From NCBI GenBank assembly GCA_947503835.1, contig CANNFM010000003.1:62001-126000 (forward strand): a stretch of DNA of 64,000 bases, given 5' to 3'. Both the position numbers and the translations under genes were made by a program. The DNA comes from an uncultured Aquimarina sp. (GTDB lineage: Bacteria; Bacteroidota; Bacteroidia; Flavobacteriales; Flavobacteriaceae). Position 1 is the stretch's first letter. Every line of letters starts with the position of its first letter. Under the pieces are notes generated by a model that saw only the letters and a list, made by a program, of their open reading frames with translations, was not told the DNA's origin and did no database searches. Of the stretch, positions 26,866 to 36,302 are shown piece after piece.

Positions 26866-29748
26866 TTAAAATGAATATGATAGAGTAGCGTAATAATTTC
26901 TAGGTCGCGCATATATGCCATTTTCATAACCTATAGCAGTGTTTGCGTCACCTCCAATTAAATATAATTCGTCTGTTAAATTTTCTACTCCAATGATGAA
27001 TTCCCAGTGTTTTTTGGCATTAAATTTTAGGGAAGCATTTAATGCAGTATGACCATCATCAAAAACGTAGTCACTATTTTCAGCTTCAAAATCAACTCTT
27101 GATTTATAGTGTCCGTCTATTCTTGGGGTAAAACTACCAAAGGAAACAGGGATTTTGTATGATCCTCCAAAAATTAAAGTATGCTCTGGAGTCAAAATAA
27201 AGTTATCATCTTCTGTTACTGTAACCCCTTCAATAAGATCTTTATATTCTGCATCGGTATATCCATATCCAAGATTAATGAGAATAGAAGAGGTGGGAAG
27301 CCAAATAATTTCTGTTTCTAGTCCTTTAATTTCAGCATCTCCAGCATTTGTTTGAAAAGTTGCTATAGATCCTGGAGGATTAGCAGCAATTTGTAGGTCT
27401 TTATAATCTGTATAGAAGAATGCTGTATTGAATCTAAGCTTTTTTACTTTCACTTTTGCTCCTAGTTCATAAGAAGTAACCGTTTCTGGGGCAAATTGCG
27501 GTAAATCACCATCACCATCACCATCAAAATCATTTAGAGGGTCGTCATAAAAAGAAGTGTTGGTAACTCTCCATTCAAATCCACCAGATTTGAAACCGGT
27601 TGAAACGGTACCATAAATATTTAATGCTTCAGAAACTTTATACGCTGTATTAAATCTCCAGGTTACTTGATCAAAGGTGTTTTCTTGCCAGATTTTATCG
27701 AGTAAACGTCTTGGATTTGTATCGGCATCCCGTATTGCATCCGGGACATTGGGAGTATCTTCTATACCCACAGAAGGGTCTCTAAAAGCGTCGGGTCTGG
27801 CTTTCTTGGTTTCGTTAGTGTATCTTAATCCTCCCGTTAGTGATAACTTATCTGTTACCTTATAAGTAGCCTCGCCATAAATTGCGTAATTACTATTTTC
27901 TACTAATCCCCCTAAAAATACTGGATAAGCCGCATCCTGCAATGCACCTGTAAAAGAAAGAATATTGTCAACATTTTCTATGAAATAAAAAAGTCCCGTT
28001 ACAAAATCTAGCTTATCGCTAGATTGGCTGTATCTTAGGTCGGCGCTAAATTGATCCTGATTATAAATGTCTCTGTTTTCAAAAATGTTGAGTGGTGATC
28101 CATCTGTTTGTCTTGCAAATTCTGCATCCAAATCTCTATATGCTAAAATTAATTTGGCGTTTGAGTTTTCCTTTATTTCATATTTTAAATTAGTGGATAC
28201 TCCCCAGGTATCAATATCATTTTGAGAAAGTGAATTTTCCCCTGTTTTAAATGGTCCAAAATTCCATCTTTCGTCATAAATATCAGTGCCTGCAGTACTA
28301 TCGCCTGGTATGTAGCCAGAAGCAGTAGAGGTAGGTGCTAATGCTGCATTGGTATTCCATAATTCAGGTAATAGTCTGTCATCATGAAAGAATAAGTTCT
28401 GCTCTGCGGCAGATTCTTCTCTTTCTGTTGCAAAATCAACAATAAATTTTGCGGAGAATTTACTGGCTGGCTTTTGATAGTTTAATTTTAATCTTGCCCC
28501 ATGTGAATTGTCATCGCCTAAATACGAATCTTCAACAAATACTCGTTCTACATAGCCTTCTCTATTTCGACGTATTAAATTAAATGTAAAACCTAGACTT
28601 TCGGATATGGGGCCGCTCATTCTAAATGTGGCATCATTTCTTGAATAGCTGCCCCCAGTAAAACTAGCTCGTCCTTTTAATTCGTCTCCTGGATTGTTAG
28701 ATATGAGAGATATAGCTCCACCAATAGAATTTCTTCCAAAAAGCGTTCCTTGAGGACCTCTAATAACTTCTACACTTTTTAAATCGGCCAAGTCCAAAAC
28801 TGCACCTACTGTTCTGCCTAAATATACCTCGTCGACATAAATACCAACTCCGGGATCTGCTACCGGTACATAATCATTTTGCCCAATACCTCTAATATAA
28901 ACAACAGCAGCAGAGCTTGATCCAGAAACTGTTCCGGTTGTGCTAAACGTAAGGTTAGGGGCGATGTCGCTAACTCCAGCTATATTGTTTACCCCCATTT
29001 CTTCTAAGACCACTCCTTGGATAGCCGTAATAGAAATTGGAGTATCTTGAACATTCTCTACTCTTTTTCTGGCTGTAACAACAATGTCATCTAGTGAGAA
29101 ACCTTCCTCTTTTAGAACAATTTTTAGTTCTTCTGAAGATGAAACATCATTTATTTCTTTAGATTCGAATCCAAGATATGAAATTACTAAAATAACATTG
29201 GTGTCAGAAACAGTAATAGAAAAATTACCCTCAAAATCTGTTATAACACCATTTTGGGTGCCTTTTTCTATAACACTAGCGCCCTGTAAAGGAGTGTTTT
29301 GACTATCAAAAACCTGTCCTTTGATCTCTATTTCTTGTTCATTTTGATCATCTATTTTACTCTTCTTTATAGAGAAAATCTTATCCCTTGTTGTTTTAAG
29401 TAAGATTTTGCGATTATCTATTTCAAAAATTGTTCGAGAATTAGAAAAAAGTGTATTTAAAACTTCTCCAACTTTTTTCTTTTTAAACCTTATGGTTACG
29501 ATACGATCTAAATCAACGGCTTTTGTATTAAAAACAAACTTAAACTCGGTTTGAGATTCAATTTCATCAATTACTTGCATTACAGTCACATTTTTCATAT
29601 CCAGTGACAGTTTTGTATTCTGCGAATAACTATTATTTGCCTGCATGGTGAATATGGCGAGTAGTATAAAAAATAATGATATTTTCATTTTTAAAGTAAG
29701 CCTTAACTTTCCTAGAGAGTTGCTCTCGGATTTCAATATTTTTTTCAT
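26866..29748 (-). CDS. TonB-dependent outer-membrane receptor with STN signalling domain
   Basis: 960 residues from the ATG at 29,748; an upstream ATG at 29,781 is possible. Order: signal peptide (ISLFFILLAIFTMQANNSYS), STN domain (~40-115, MKNVTVMQVIDEIESQTEFK), carboxypeptidase-regulatory-like domain (~140-215, VFDSQNTPLQGASVIEKGTQ), plug (VENVQDTPISITAIQG; VEVIRGPQGTLFGRNSIGGA) and a 22-strand barrel ending in a terminal Phe (YATLSYSF). Energy-coupled uptake of a large ligand through the outer membrane. The STN domain and the neighbouring FecR/sigma pair indicate ligand-triggered transcription. The plug and barrel resemble receptors of the proteobacterial QDTPISIT type, with the Bacteroidetes N-terminus attached. 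Ligand unknown; no partner uptake gene lies beside it. Confidence 0.92.
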   Translation of the reverse strand: MKKILKSESNSLGKLRLTLKMKISLFFILLAIFTMQANNSYSQNTKLSLDMKNVTVMQVIDEIESQTEFKFVFNTKAVDLDRIVTIRFKKKKVGEVLNTLFSNSRTIFEIDNRKILLKTTRDKIFSIKKSKIDDQNEQEIEIKGQVFDSQNTPLQGASVIEKGTQNGVITDFEGNFSITVSDTNVILVISYLGFESKEINDVSSSEELKIVLKEEGFSLDDIVVTARKRVENVQDTPISITAIQGVVLEEMGVNNIAGVSDIAPNLTFSTTGTVSGSSSAAVVYIRGIGQNDYVPVADPGVGIYVDEVYLGRTVGAVLDLADLKSVEVIRGPQGTLFGRNSIGGAISLISNNPGDELKGRASFTGGSYSRNDATFRMSGPISESLGFTFNLIRRNREGYVERVFVEDSYLGDDNSHGARLKLNYQKPASKFSAKFIVDFATEREESAAEQNLFFHDDRLLPELWNTNAALAPTSTASGYIPGDSTAGTDIYDERWNFGPFKTGENSLSQNDIDTWGVSTNLKYEIKENSNAKLILAYRDLDAEFARQTDGSPLNIFENRDIYNQDQFSADLRYSQSSDKLDFVTGLFYFIENVDNILSFTGALQDAAYPVFLGGLVENSNYAIYGEATYKVTDKLSLTGGLRYTNETKKARPDAFRDPSVGIEDTPNVPDAIRDADTNPRRLLDKIWQENTFDQVTWRFNTAYKVSEALNIYGTVSTGFKSGGFEWRVTNTSFYDDPLNDFDGDGDGDLPQFAPETVTSYELGAKVKVKKLRFNTAFFYTDYKDLQIAANPPGSIATFQTNAGDAEIKGLETEIIWLPTSSILINLGYGYTDAEYKDLIEGVTVTEDDNFILTPEHTLIFGGSYKIPVSFGSFTPRIDGHYKSRVDFEAENSDYVFDDGHTALNASLKFNAKKHWEFIIGVENLTDELYLIGGDANTAIGYENGIYARPRNYYATLSYSF

Positions 29749-29933
29749 AATTTTAAAATGTTTAATTTGTGGTTTACGCATTGGTGTTAGATCACTTTAT
29801 TCAATCGGAAAGTGTGGCAGCATTTTCCGATTTTTTTTACTAAACTTGCATACTAAAATCTTATAAAAAGAGATTAGTTAGTATCATTTGGTTTGTTTTT
29901 ATTCCATTTTTTTCATATTTATCTATGTTATAA

Positions 29934-31094
29934 TTATTCTATGACTATTTTATTATTTATAATTTGGTAGTTGATCTGATGAGCTTTGTTGAAATAATGT
30001 AAGACTTCATTAATGGTTTCTTTATCGATTTCAAAACTTGCATTAAAAGTTTCTTTCGCTAAGTCTTTGTTGTTATTGATGATAGTAACATTATATTGAC
30101 GCTCAAGTTTTTTGATGATATCATCAAATGGTGTATTTCTAAAAACAATTGTGCCTTCAATCCAGGAAGTATATATTGAAGTATTTACGTTCTGAGTAGA
30201 AATGGTATGCCTAAAATTATCAAATGTTCCTTTGGATCCAGGTTTTAGAATAACATCCTGTTTGCCTTTGGATTTATTTTCTGAAGAATTCAAGCTAACT
30301 GATCCTTCTACTAATACAATTTCTGTCTCGATATCATTAGGATATGTTGATACATTAAATTTGGTGCCCAGTACTTTTACATCTAGTCCCTGAGCTTCTA
30401 TTATAAATGGATGTTTTTCATCTTTTGAAACGTCAAAAAAGGCTTCTCCTTCAAGAAATACTTTACGAGGGTTTCCCGGAATAAATTGTATTGGATATTT
30501 AATAGAACTTCCCGAGTTTAGGAAGACATGAGTTCCATCAGACAAAACAATATCAAAACGTTTTCCATATGGGATAGTCAAAGTATTATATTTCAGTTTT
30601 TCTGCAGTAACCTCATTGTTATACACTAATCGCGTTCCTTCTTGCTGCATAACTATAGTCCCAGAAACATCAGTGACTTTAATATCTCCATCTTCAGAAA
30701 TTACCTTGATATCTCCATTCTCCATTTTTAGGGTTATTGTTTTTTCCTCTGGAATTAATAATGTTTCATTATTGTTTAAAACACCTTGTTGAAGTAGATA
30801 GCCTATTCCTAAAAATAGTACGGCTACGGCTGCATATTTGTACAAAACTCTTAATCGACTGCTATAGAACAAGCTCTTTTCTTTTCTAATTTCAGTCAGT
30901 AGATTTTCTTTTATTTCATCTAAATTAGAGTCATGCATACCCAGTGTAATTGCATAGTGAGTCTTGACATAATCTTTAAAAATAGATTGGTTGTTCGGTT
31001 TTTTGATCCAGTCATCCAATATCTCCATCTCATTACTAGAGATAGTTTTATGGAAGAATTTTATAAGAAGTTTTTCTATTTGAGGAGAAATCAT
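29934..31094 (-). CDS. FecR-like anti-sigma factor
   Basis: 386 residues. The N-terminal cytoplasmic anti-sigma part (~1-80, FFHKTISSNEMEILDDWIKK) is followed by one membrane helix (~85-105, YAAVAVLFLGIGYLLQQG). Then come a periplasmic FecR domain (YGKRFDIVLSDGTHVFLNSG, FIPGNPRKVFLEGEAFFDV) and a C-terminal DUF4974-type domain (EGTIVFRNTPFDDIIKKLER). It holds the ECF sigma factor until the STN domain of the receptor signals. It precedes the receptor gene by about 185 bp on the same strand; the sigma gene is divergent, so both transcripts likely start in the 120-bp gap. Confidence 0.93.
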   Translation of the reverse strand: MISPQIEKLLIKFFHKTISSNEMEILDDWIKKPNNQSIFKDYVKTHYAITLGMHDSNLDEIKENLLTEIRKEKSLFYSSRLRVLYKYAAVAVLFLGIGYLLQQGVLNNNETLLIPEEKTITLKMENGDIKVISEDGDIKVTDVSGTIVMQQEGTRLVYNNEVTAEKLKYNTLTIPYGKRFDIVLSDGTHVFLNSGSSIKYPIQFIPGNPRKVFLEGEAFFDVSKDEKHPFIIEAQGLDVKVLGTKFNVSTYPNDIETEIVLVEGSVSLNSSENKSKGKQDVILKPGSKGTFDNFRHTISTQNVNTSIYTSWIEGTIVFRNTPFDDIIKKLERQYNVTIINNNKDLAKETFNASFEIDKETINEVLHYFNKAHQINYQIINNKIVIE

Positions 31095-31215
31095 AATATT
31101 TATTAACTTTATACTAGTAATACAAAGCGGAATACAAATACCCTTACTTTTTAGTTGTTTTTTTGAAAAATTCTTATGTTTTTTAGAATTAAACTGAATT
31201 ATTAAAAGTTTTTAT

Positions 31216-31794
31216 GTGGAATTTAAAAATGATTATGCTTTAATAAAAGCTCTTAAAAAAGGAGAGGAAAAGGCTTATATATTTTTATTGGAGAAATACC
31301 ATAGGAGGTTACATGCTTATGCCTTGTCTTTAATTGGAAACCCTGTTGTTGCAAAAGATATAGTACAAAATGTGTTTTTAAAAACCTGGCGATTTCGAAA
31401 GAAGTTAAATAGCGATTGTTCAATTAAAAGTTTTTTATTTAAATCGACTTATAATGAGTTTTTAAATACCTACCAAAAAAAAAAGTCAACGATGTTACTT
31501 CAATACAAGTATATTGAGTCACTATATGAGGTAGCCGAAGGTAGCAATGAATCTGTTTTGGAGATTATGATTGAAATTGTAAATCAAGAAATCGAAAATC
31601 TTCCACCCAAATGCAAAAGGGTATTTATGTTAAGCAAAAAGGAAGGCCTAACAAATGCTGAAATATCTGAATTTTTGAATGTTTCTATAAAAACGGTAGA
31701 AGCCCAAATTACTAAATCTTTTTCCTTACTTCGTGAAAAACTTGGAGACAAATACAAAACGATCTTGTTTCTTGTATTTACACGCGATAAATAA
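31216..31794 (+). CDS. ECF RNA polymerase sigma factor (FecI-like)
   Basis: 192 residues. Region 2 (LLEKYHRRLHAYALSLIGNP then DIVQNVFLKTWRF) and region 4 (NQEIENLPPKCKRVFMLSKK then EGLTNAEISEFLNVSIKTVE) are both clear. The start is GTG at 31,216; the ATG two bases earlier is in another frame. Paired with the divergent FecR-like anti-sigma factor and receptor, forming a cell-surface signalling unit. In Bacteroidetes the sigma gene usually lies just upstream of fecR on the same strand, so the divergent order here is less usual. Confidence 0.93.
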   Translation: MEFKNDYALIKALKKGEEKAYIFLLEKYHRRLHAYALSLIGNPVVAKDIVQNVFLKTWRFRKKLNSDCSIKSFLFKSTYNEFLNTYQKKKSTMLLQYKYIESLYEVAEGSNESVLEIMIEIVNQEIENLPPKCKRVFMLSKKEGLTNAEISEFLNVSIKTVEAQITKSFSLLREKLGDKYKTILFLVFTRDK

Positions 31795-31819
31795 CTTCTA
31801 TTTGATGATCGCCTTTTTT
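31784..31819 (+). terminator. Weak hairpin plus T-run after the sigma gene
   Basis: GCGAT (31,784-31,788) pairs with ATCGC (31,808-31,812), followed by CTTTTTTTG. The stem is only 5 bp, so this is a tentative call. Confidence 0.35.
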
Positions 31820-31851
31820 TGTTTAGTTAGAATTGGATGTAAAAAATGAGT

Positions 31852-32056
31852 TTACTCAAATAAGGGAGGTTCTCCAAAACTTGTTCCAGAACTAAAACCC
31901 CTTTTTACCTATAATATGAAAATTATTCATCTTAATCTGGCCAGAATGTACCTGGTGGTAATAATGAGTAATATCACCTTCTTTAAAAAGTAGTTTTCCT
32001 TTCTGATATTTTTTTAAAACCGCACCTGTATTATGTAAGGTATCTTGATCAATCAT
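31852..32056 (-). pseudogene. Broken Crp/Fnr-family regulator, N-terminal domain only
   Basis: From the ATG at 32,056 the minus strand reads VLKKYQKGKLLFKEGDITHY, then a divergent version of the SGQIKMNN beta-roll of a cNMP-binding domain, and stops at 31,892. Shifting frame by one at the run AAAAAGGGG restores SGTSFGEPPLFE, the next conserved segment of the family, before a stop at 31,852. The rest of the domain and the HTH are absent. So it is a frameshifted, truncated remnant. No intact Crp/Fnr gene occurs in the window. Confidence 0.8.
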
Positions 32057-32127
32057 TATATTAATATAATTTCTTGCTACAGAATTGAAAACTACTTTTA
32101 TTATTGAAGAACTTAGAAAGCTTTATC

Positions 32128-33315
32128 TTATTTAAATCGATAACTGGTAATTATGCTTTTAAGTTTATTCTTTAAATCTTCACCAGAATCATAAACCATT
32201 TGCTCATTAGTAGGAAATTGTACCGCTTGTATCCCTAAATAACGCACCAAATCATCATCTAGAGCTCGTTTATCTCCATTATAACTTGCATAAATGTGTT
32301 CGAAAACATATTCGCTGGCTATAGGGAATGACTCTAAAAGTTGCTTTGTTCTTAAGTTTTTGTATTGCACATTACCTACCACATTTGCGGCTTTAAACTG
32401 GGTGAATTCATAATATTCGCATACTACAGTCACCATTTTATCTACTTTTACTTTATTACCTTCTTCATTAATAACAATCTCATCGTTTTCATCTAGTAGA
32501 TATTCCCATCCATCTTTGACTTGCTTTTCTCTTTCTAACTGGCGTTCTTTTACCCTTTCTGGAGAAATGTTTATTTCTCTCAATGTAACTTCCATCGCAT
32601 AGTCATATTGTATCGCACGTTGCGGTTTGCTATGATACACAGTCCATAGGTCATCAAGTCCATAGGTACCAAAGTTTAGTAAATCGGTTTCTAGTCGTCT
32701 TGGGATTATAACATCGGTTCTGTTTTTCATAGTTACCTTTACAAAATCGGTGCCTTTTAAATGAGCTTCTTCGATTAGGGTTCGGGTATCTTTATAATTA
32801 GGTGTAATCTTATCCAAATACACTAAGTTATCATACACTTGTCTATACTCTGTTTTTCTTTGAGCTGAAGACATTCGCTTTTTTGCTGTGTCGTATAAGT
32901 ACTTAGTAAGCTTATCTTTAGTAGCTATAATTTCTTGATCATAATTTTCTATCCTGAAATTAGCATTACGACCTTGTTCTACATGATAAAGAGGTAATAA
33001 AGGCTTTATGCGTTCTTGCCTGTTTTTTAAAGATAGGTAGGTGTTATACGTTTGTTCAAGATTAGCAGGATTGCCTTCTTTTTCAAGGTATTTAATAGCG
33101 TTTATATCTCGTTCTACAACTTTGGCATAAGCTTCTTCGAGCATAAGAATATAAGGCTGTTTTCCTTTTTTCCCTTTATTAGCTTTAAGTTTGTTCAGAG
33201 CTATATTAATGGCCTGGTCGTAGTTTCCTGTATTAAGTGCAGTTTGAGTCTTCTTAACACCGCTACAAGAAAAAGTGATCATCAGTATAAGTAATAAATG
33301 TAGTAGTTTTTTCAT
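32128..33315 (-). CDS. Lipoprotein of unknown function
   Basis: 395 residues with a signal peptide and lipobox (LLHLLLILMITFSCSGVKKT). The mature N-terminus is helical, tetratricopeptide-like (TALNTGNYDQAINIALNKLK). A middle part has VTMKNRTDVIIPRRLETDLL and a C-terminal part contains MVTVVCEYYEFTQFKAANVV. I know this layout as a conserved hypothetical lipoprotein of Flavobacteriia but cannot assign a function. Membrane-anchored, facing periplasm or cell surface. It stands alone, with the broken regulator downstream and the fahA terminator upstream. Confidence 0.8.
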   Translation of the reverse strand: MKKLLHLLLILMITFSCSGVKKTQTALNTGNYDQAINIALNKLKANKGKKGKQPYILMLEEAYAKVVERDINAIKYLEKEGNPANLEQTYNTYLSLKNRQERIKPLLPLYHVEQGRNANFRIENYDQEIIATKDKLTKYLYDTAKKRMSSAQRKTEYRQVYDNLVYLDKITPNYKDTRTLIEEAHLKGTDFVKVTMKNRTDVIIPRRLETDLLNFGTYGLDDLWTVYHSKPQRAIQYDYAMEVTLREINISPERVKERQLEREKQVKDGWEYLLDENDEIVINEEGNKVKVDKMVTVVCEYYEFTQFKAANVVGNVQYKNLRTKQLLESFPIASEYVFEHIYASYNGDKRALDDDLVRYLGIQAVQFPTNEQMVYDSGEDLKNKLKSIITSYRFK

Positions 33316-33372
33316 GTCTATACTATTTTGATTTGGGTGATAAAATCAATTTTAATGCCACAAAGTAATAAA

Positions 33373-33403
33373 AAAACCTCGAAATCTAATGTATCGAGGT
33401 TTT
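33373..33403 (-). terminator. Intrinsic terminator of fahA
   Basis: Ten-base-pair stem AAAACCTCGA/TCGAGGTTTT with an 11-nt loop. On the minus strand it is followed by a T-rich tail. It lies 20 bp after the fahA stop. Confidence 0.85.
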
Positions 33404-33422
33404 ATAGTAGTTTGCAGTAGTT

Positions 33423-34703
33423 TTACTTTTTAAATACAGGGAGTAATTTGGTAGATACTTCTCCAAAACCAATTCTTACTTTGTCTTTTTTACAGAACCC
33501 TCTCATAATCACGGTATCATTATCCTCAATAAATTTGCGGCTACCACCGGATTTTAATTGAATAGGTTTTTCTCCTCTCCAGCTTAATTCTAACATAGAT
33601 CCGTATGAATCTTTTGTAGGTCCTGATAGAGTACCACTGCCCATCATGTCGCCCGAGTTAACAGGGCAACCATTAATGGTATGATGTGTTAACTGTTGAG
33701 CCATATTCCAGTACATATGCTTAAAATTACTTTTAGATACTACTGTTTCTTCTTTTTTTTCAGGTTGTATGGCAACCTCTAGGTGTATATCAAAACTCTT
33801 TTGGCCTTTATATTGAAGGTATGGAAGTTGTTTTTTTAATGGTTTTGGACTATCCGTTCTAAAGGGCTCTAAGGCATCTAAAGTAACAATCCATGGGGAT
33901 ATTGAAGAAGCAAAGTTTTTGCCTAAAAAAGGACCAAGGGGTACATATTCCCATTTTTGTATGTCCCGGGCACTCCAATCATTAAATAACACCAAGCCAA
34001 ATATATAATCTTCAGCCTCTTCAATAGGAATAGGTTCTCCTAGTTGATTAGCATCAGTAGTGATAAAAGCCATTTCGAGCTCAAAATCAACTAATCTTGA
34101 TGGTCCAAAAATAGGTTCGGTTGCACCATTAGTTAATTTTTGACCCTGCGGACGGTGAATAGGGAGTCCCGAAGGAATAATAGAGCTGCTACGCCCATGA
34201 TACCCAACAGGCATGTGCAGCCAGTTAGGCATTAAAGCATTTTCTTTACCTCTAAACATAGTACCCACATTAGTTGCATGTTCTATGCTACTATAAAAAT
34301 CTGTATAATCACCAACATTAACAGGGAGCTGCATTTCGATTTCATCCAGAGTAAAAAGAACAATTTTTCGGTGTTCTTCATTGTTTTTTAAGGCATCATT
34401 TTTAATGTCAAAAATGTCGGCAATTCGATTACGTACTAACCTCCATGTTTTTTTTCCGTCAGAAATAAAATCATTTAAAGAATCTTGTAAGAAGATGTCA
34501 TCTGTTAACGGGATTCCTTCGAAGTAACCTAATTGATGAAGTGCTCCAAGATCAATAGCAGTATCACCAATTCGGGTTCCTATGGTAATGATATCATCTC
34601 TGGTAAGAAATACTCCAAACGGAATATTCTGGATAGGGAAATCTGTATTTGAACGAGTTTCGATCCATGTTTTTCTATCTGGATAATTTGCAGTTATGGG
34701 CAT
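33423..34703 (-). CDS. fahA: Fumarylacetoacetase
   Basis: 426 residues, the length of the full-size enzyme. It hydrolyses 4-fumarylacetoacetate to fumarate and acetoacetate, the last step of tyrosine/phenylalanine breakdown. N-terminal SH3-like domain (IPFGVFLTRDDIITIGTRIG), then metal and substrate motifs DYTDFYSSIEHATNVGTMFR, MPVGYHGRSSSIIPSG, DFELEMAFIT and LFNDWSARDIQKWEYVPLGP. The C-terminal GDMMGSGTLSGPTKDSYGSM block is also present. Single gene with its own terminator. A TATATTTG -7 box lies about 40 bp upstream. Neighbouring tyrosine-catabolism genes are not in the window. Confidence 0.96.
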   Translation of the reverse strand: MPITANYPDRKTWIETRSNTDFPIQNIPFGVFLTRDDIITIGTRIGDTAIDLGALHQLGYFEGIPLTDDIFLQDSLNDFISDGKKTWRLVRNRIADIFDIKNDALKNNEEHRKIVLFTLDEIEMQLPVNVGDYTDFYSSIEHATNVGTMFRGKENALMPNWLHMPVGYHGRSSSIIPSGLPIHRPQGQKLTNGATEPIFGPSRLVDFELEMAFITTDANQLGEPIPIEEAEDYIFGLVLFNDWSARDIQKWEYVPLGPFLGKNFASSISPWIVTLDALEPFRTDSPKPLKKQLPYLQYKGQKSFDIHLEVAIQPEKKEETVVSKSNFKHMYWNMAQQLTHHTINGCPVNSGDMMGSGTLSGPTKDSYGSMLELSWRGEKPIQLKSGGSRKFIEDNDTVIMRGFCKKDKVRIGFGEVSTKLLPVFKK

Positions 34704-34741
34704 TGTAGTTTTTTTAATATGTTGTTGGTAATTCTTATAAT

Positions 34742-34749
34742 CAAATATA
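34742..34749 (-). promoter_or_regulatory. -7 box upstream of fahA
   Basis: TATATTTG on the minus strand, matching TAnnTTTG, about 40 bp before the start codon. The -33 element is not clear. Confidence 0.4.
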
Positions 34750-34922
34750 TAATTTTCGGGCGGTTAAAAGTTTCTAATTGTGTGAAAAATGTATAAAATA
34801 ATCATAAGATTTTCTCTGTTTGTGATTTACGGTTTGGATTCCTGATGAAATTCATCAGAAATGTGAACAAGTTGTTTATATTTATTAGGGTTTGTTTAAG
34901 TCGAATTAAGGAATGTATTTCC

Positions 34923-34930
34923 TACTTTTG
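34923..34930 (+). promoter_or_regulatory. -7 box upstream of glyA
   Basis: TACTTTTG matches TAnnTTTG and lies 27 bp before the start codon, giving a short leader. No TTG at the usual -33 spacing. Confidence 0.5.
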
Positions 34931-34956
34931 CACCTTTATTAACAAACTACAAAAAC

Positions 34957-36231
34957 ATGCAACGCGACGAACAGATTTTTGATTTAATCCAGGACGAAAA
35001 AGAACGTCAAATTAACGGGTTAGAACTTATTGCTTCAGAAAACTTTGTTAGTGAACAAGTAATGGAGGCAGCCGGATCAGTATTAACTAATAAATATGCT
35101 GAAGGGTATCCTGGCAAACGATATTATGGCGGATGTGCCGTAGTGGATATCGTTGAACAAATTGCTATTGATCGTGCCAAAGAATTATTCGGAGCCGAAT
35201 ATGCCAATGTACAGCCCCATTCTGGATCTCAGGCTAATACAGCGGTATATCATGCTTGCCTTAAACCTGGTGATAAGATATTAGGTTTTGATCTTTCTCA
35301 TGGAGGACATTTAACCCATGGGTCACCTGTAAATTTCTCTGGTAAATTATATAGTCCAGTTTTCTATGGAGTAGAGAAGGAGACAGGAAGATTAAACTAT
35401 GATAAAATTCAGGAAATTGCTACTGCAGAAAAGCCGCAATTAATTATTGCCGGAGCTTCTGCTTACTCAAGAGAAATAGACTATAAAAGATTTAGAGAAA
35501 TTGCAGATAGTGTAGGAGCAATTCTCTTTGCAGATATCGCTCATCCAGCAGGATTAATAGCTAAAGGAGTGATTTCAGACCCTGTTCCGCATTGTCATGT
35601 AGTAACCACCACCACACATAAAACGCTACGTGGCCCAAGAGGAGGGTTGATTATTATGGGAAAAGATTTTGAAAACCCTTTTGGCATTACCCTGAAAAGC
35701 GGTAAAAAGCGCATGATGTCTTCTTTATTAGACAGCGCAGTATTTCCTGGAAATCAGGGAGGGCCATTAGAGCATATTATTGCAGCTAAAGCTATTGCGT
35801 TTGGAGAAGCATTGACTGACGAGTTTTTACATTATATCGTACAAGTAAAGAAAAATGCTGCGGTTATGGCGGAAGCATTTGTGCAAAAAGGGTACGAAGT
35901 GATCTCTGGGGGTACCGATAATCACATGATGCTAATCGACTTAAGAAACAAGGGTGTTACCGGAAAACAAGCTGAAGAAGCACTGGGAGTAGCCGAGATT
36001 ACTGTAAATAAAAACATGGTGCCATTTGATGATAAATCACCTTTTGTTACTTCTGGTATTCGTATTGGGGTTGCAGCAGTGACAACCAGGGGATTAGTAG
36101 AAAACGATATGTTGGCTATTGTAGAACTAATTGATAAGGTAATCAGTAATGTAGAAAATGAAGAAGCATTGCATGCAATTGCTGATGAAGTTAATGCAAT
36201 GATGGCCGATAAACCATTGTTCGTAGGTTAA
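34957..36231 (+). CDS. glyA: Serine hydroxymethyltransferase
   Basis: 424 residues. It interconverts serine and glycine with tetrahydrofolate, supplying one-carbon units. PLP-dependent fold: [62 protein letters not shown] and the PLP-lysine motif [16 protein letters not shown] (K after TTTTH). The C-terminal part is complete, ending in [12 protein letters not shown] residues. A good -7 box and a strong terminator make it a single-gene unit. Cytosolic. Confidence 0.97.
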   Translation: MQRDEQIFDLIQDEKERQINGLELIASENFVSEQVMEAAGSVLTNKYAEGYPGKRYYGGCAVVDIVEQIAIDRAKELFGAEYANVQPHSGSQANTAVYHACLKPGDKILGFDLSHGGHLTHGSPVNFSGKLYSPVFYGVEKETGRLNYDKIQEIATAEKPQLIIAGASAYSREIDYKRFREIADSVGAILFADIAHPAGLIAKGVISDPVPHCHVVTTTTHKTLRGPRGGLIIMGKDFENPFGITLKSGKKRMMSSLLDSAVFPGNQGGPLEHIIAAKAIAFGEALTDEFLHYIVQVKKNAAVMAEAFVQKGYEVISGGTDNHMMLIDLRNKGVTGKQAEEALGVAEITVNKNMVPFDDKSPFVTSGIRIGVAAVTTRGLVENDMLAIVELIDKVISNVENEEALHAIADEVNAMMADKPLFVG

Positions 36232-36252
36232 ATTCTAAGAAAATATAGACAT

Positions 36253-36285
36253 AAAAAACGCGTGACTAAGAATCACGCGTTTTTT
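36253..36285. terminator. Bidirectional terminator after glyA
   Basis: AAAAAACGCGTGA and TCACGCGTTTTTT form a 13-bp stem with a 7-nt loop, T-rich on the plus side and A-rich before it. It lies between the converging glyA and carboxymuconolactone-decarboxylase-like genes. Confidence 0.92.
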
Positions 36286-36302
36286 CGTTTCAAAATAGTG
36301 TT

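Noticed and set aside
29150..29180. tRNA-like TTCGAATCC motif
   Set aside because: It lies inside the TonB receptor coding sequence and no cloverleaf can be formed around it.
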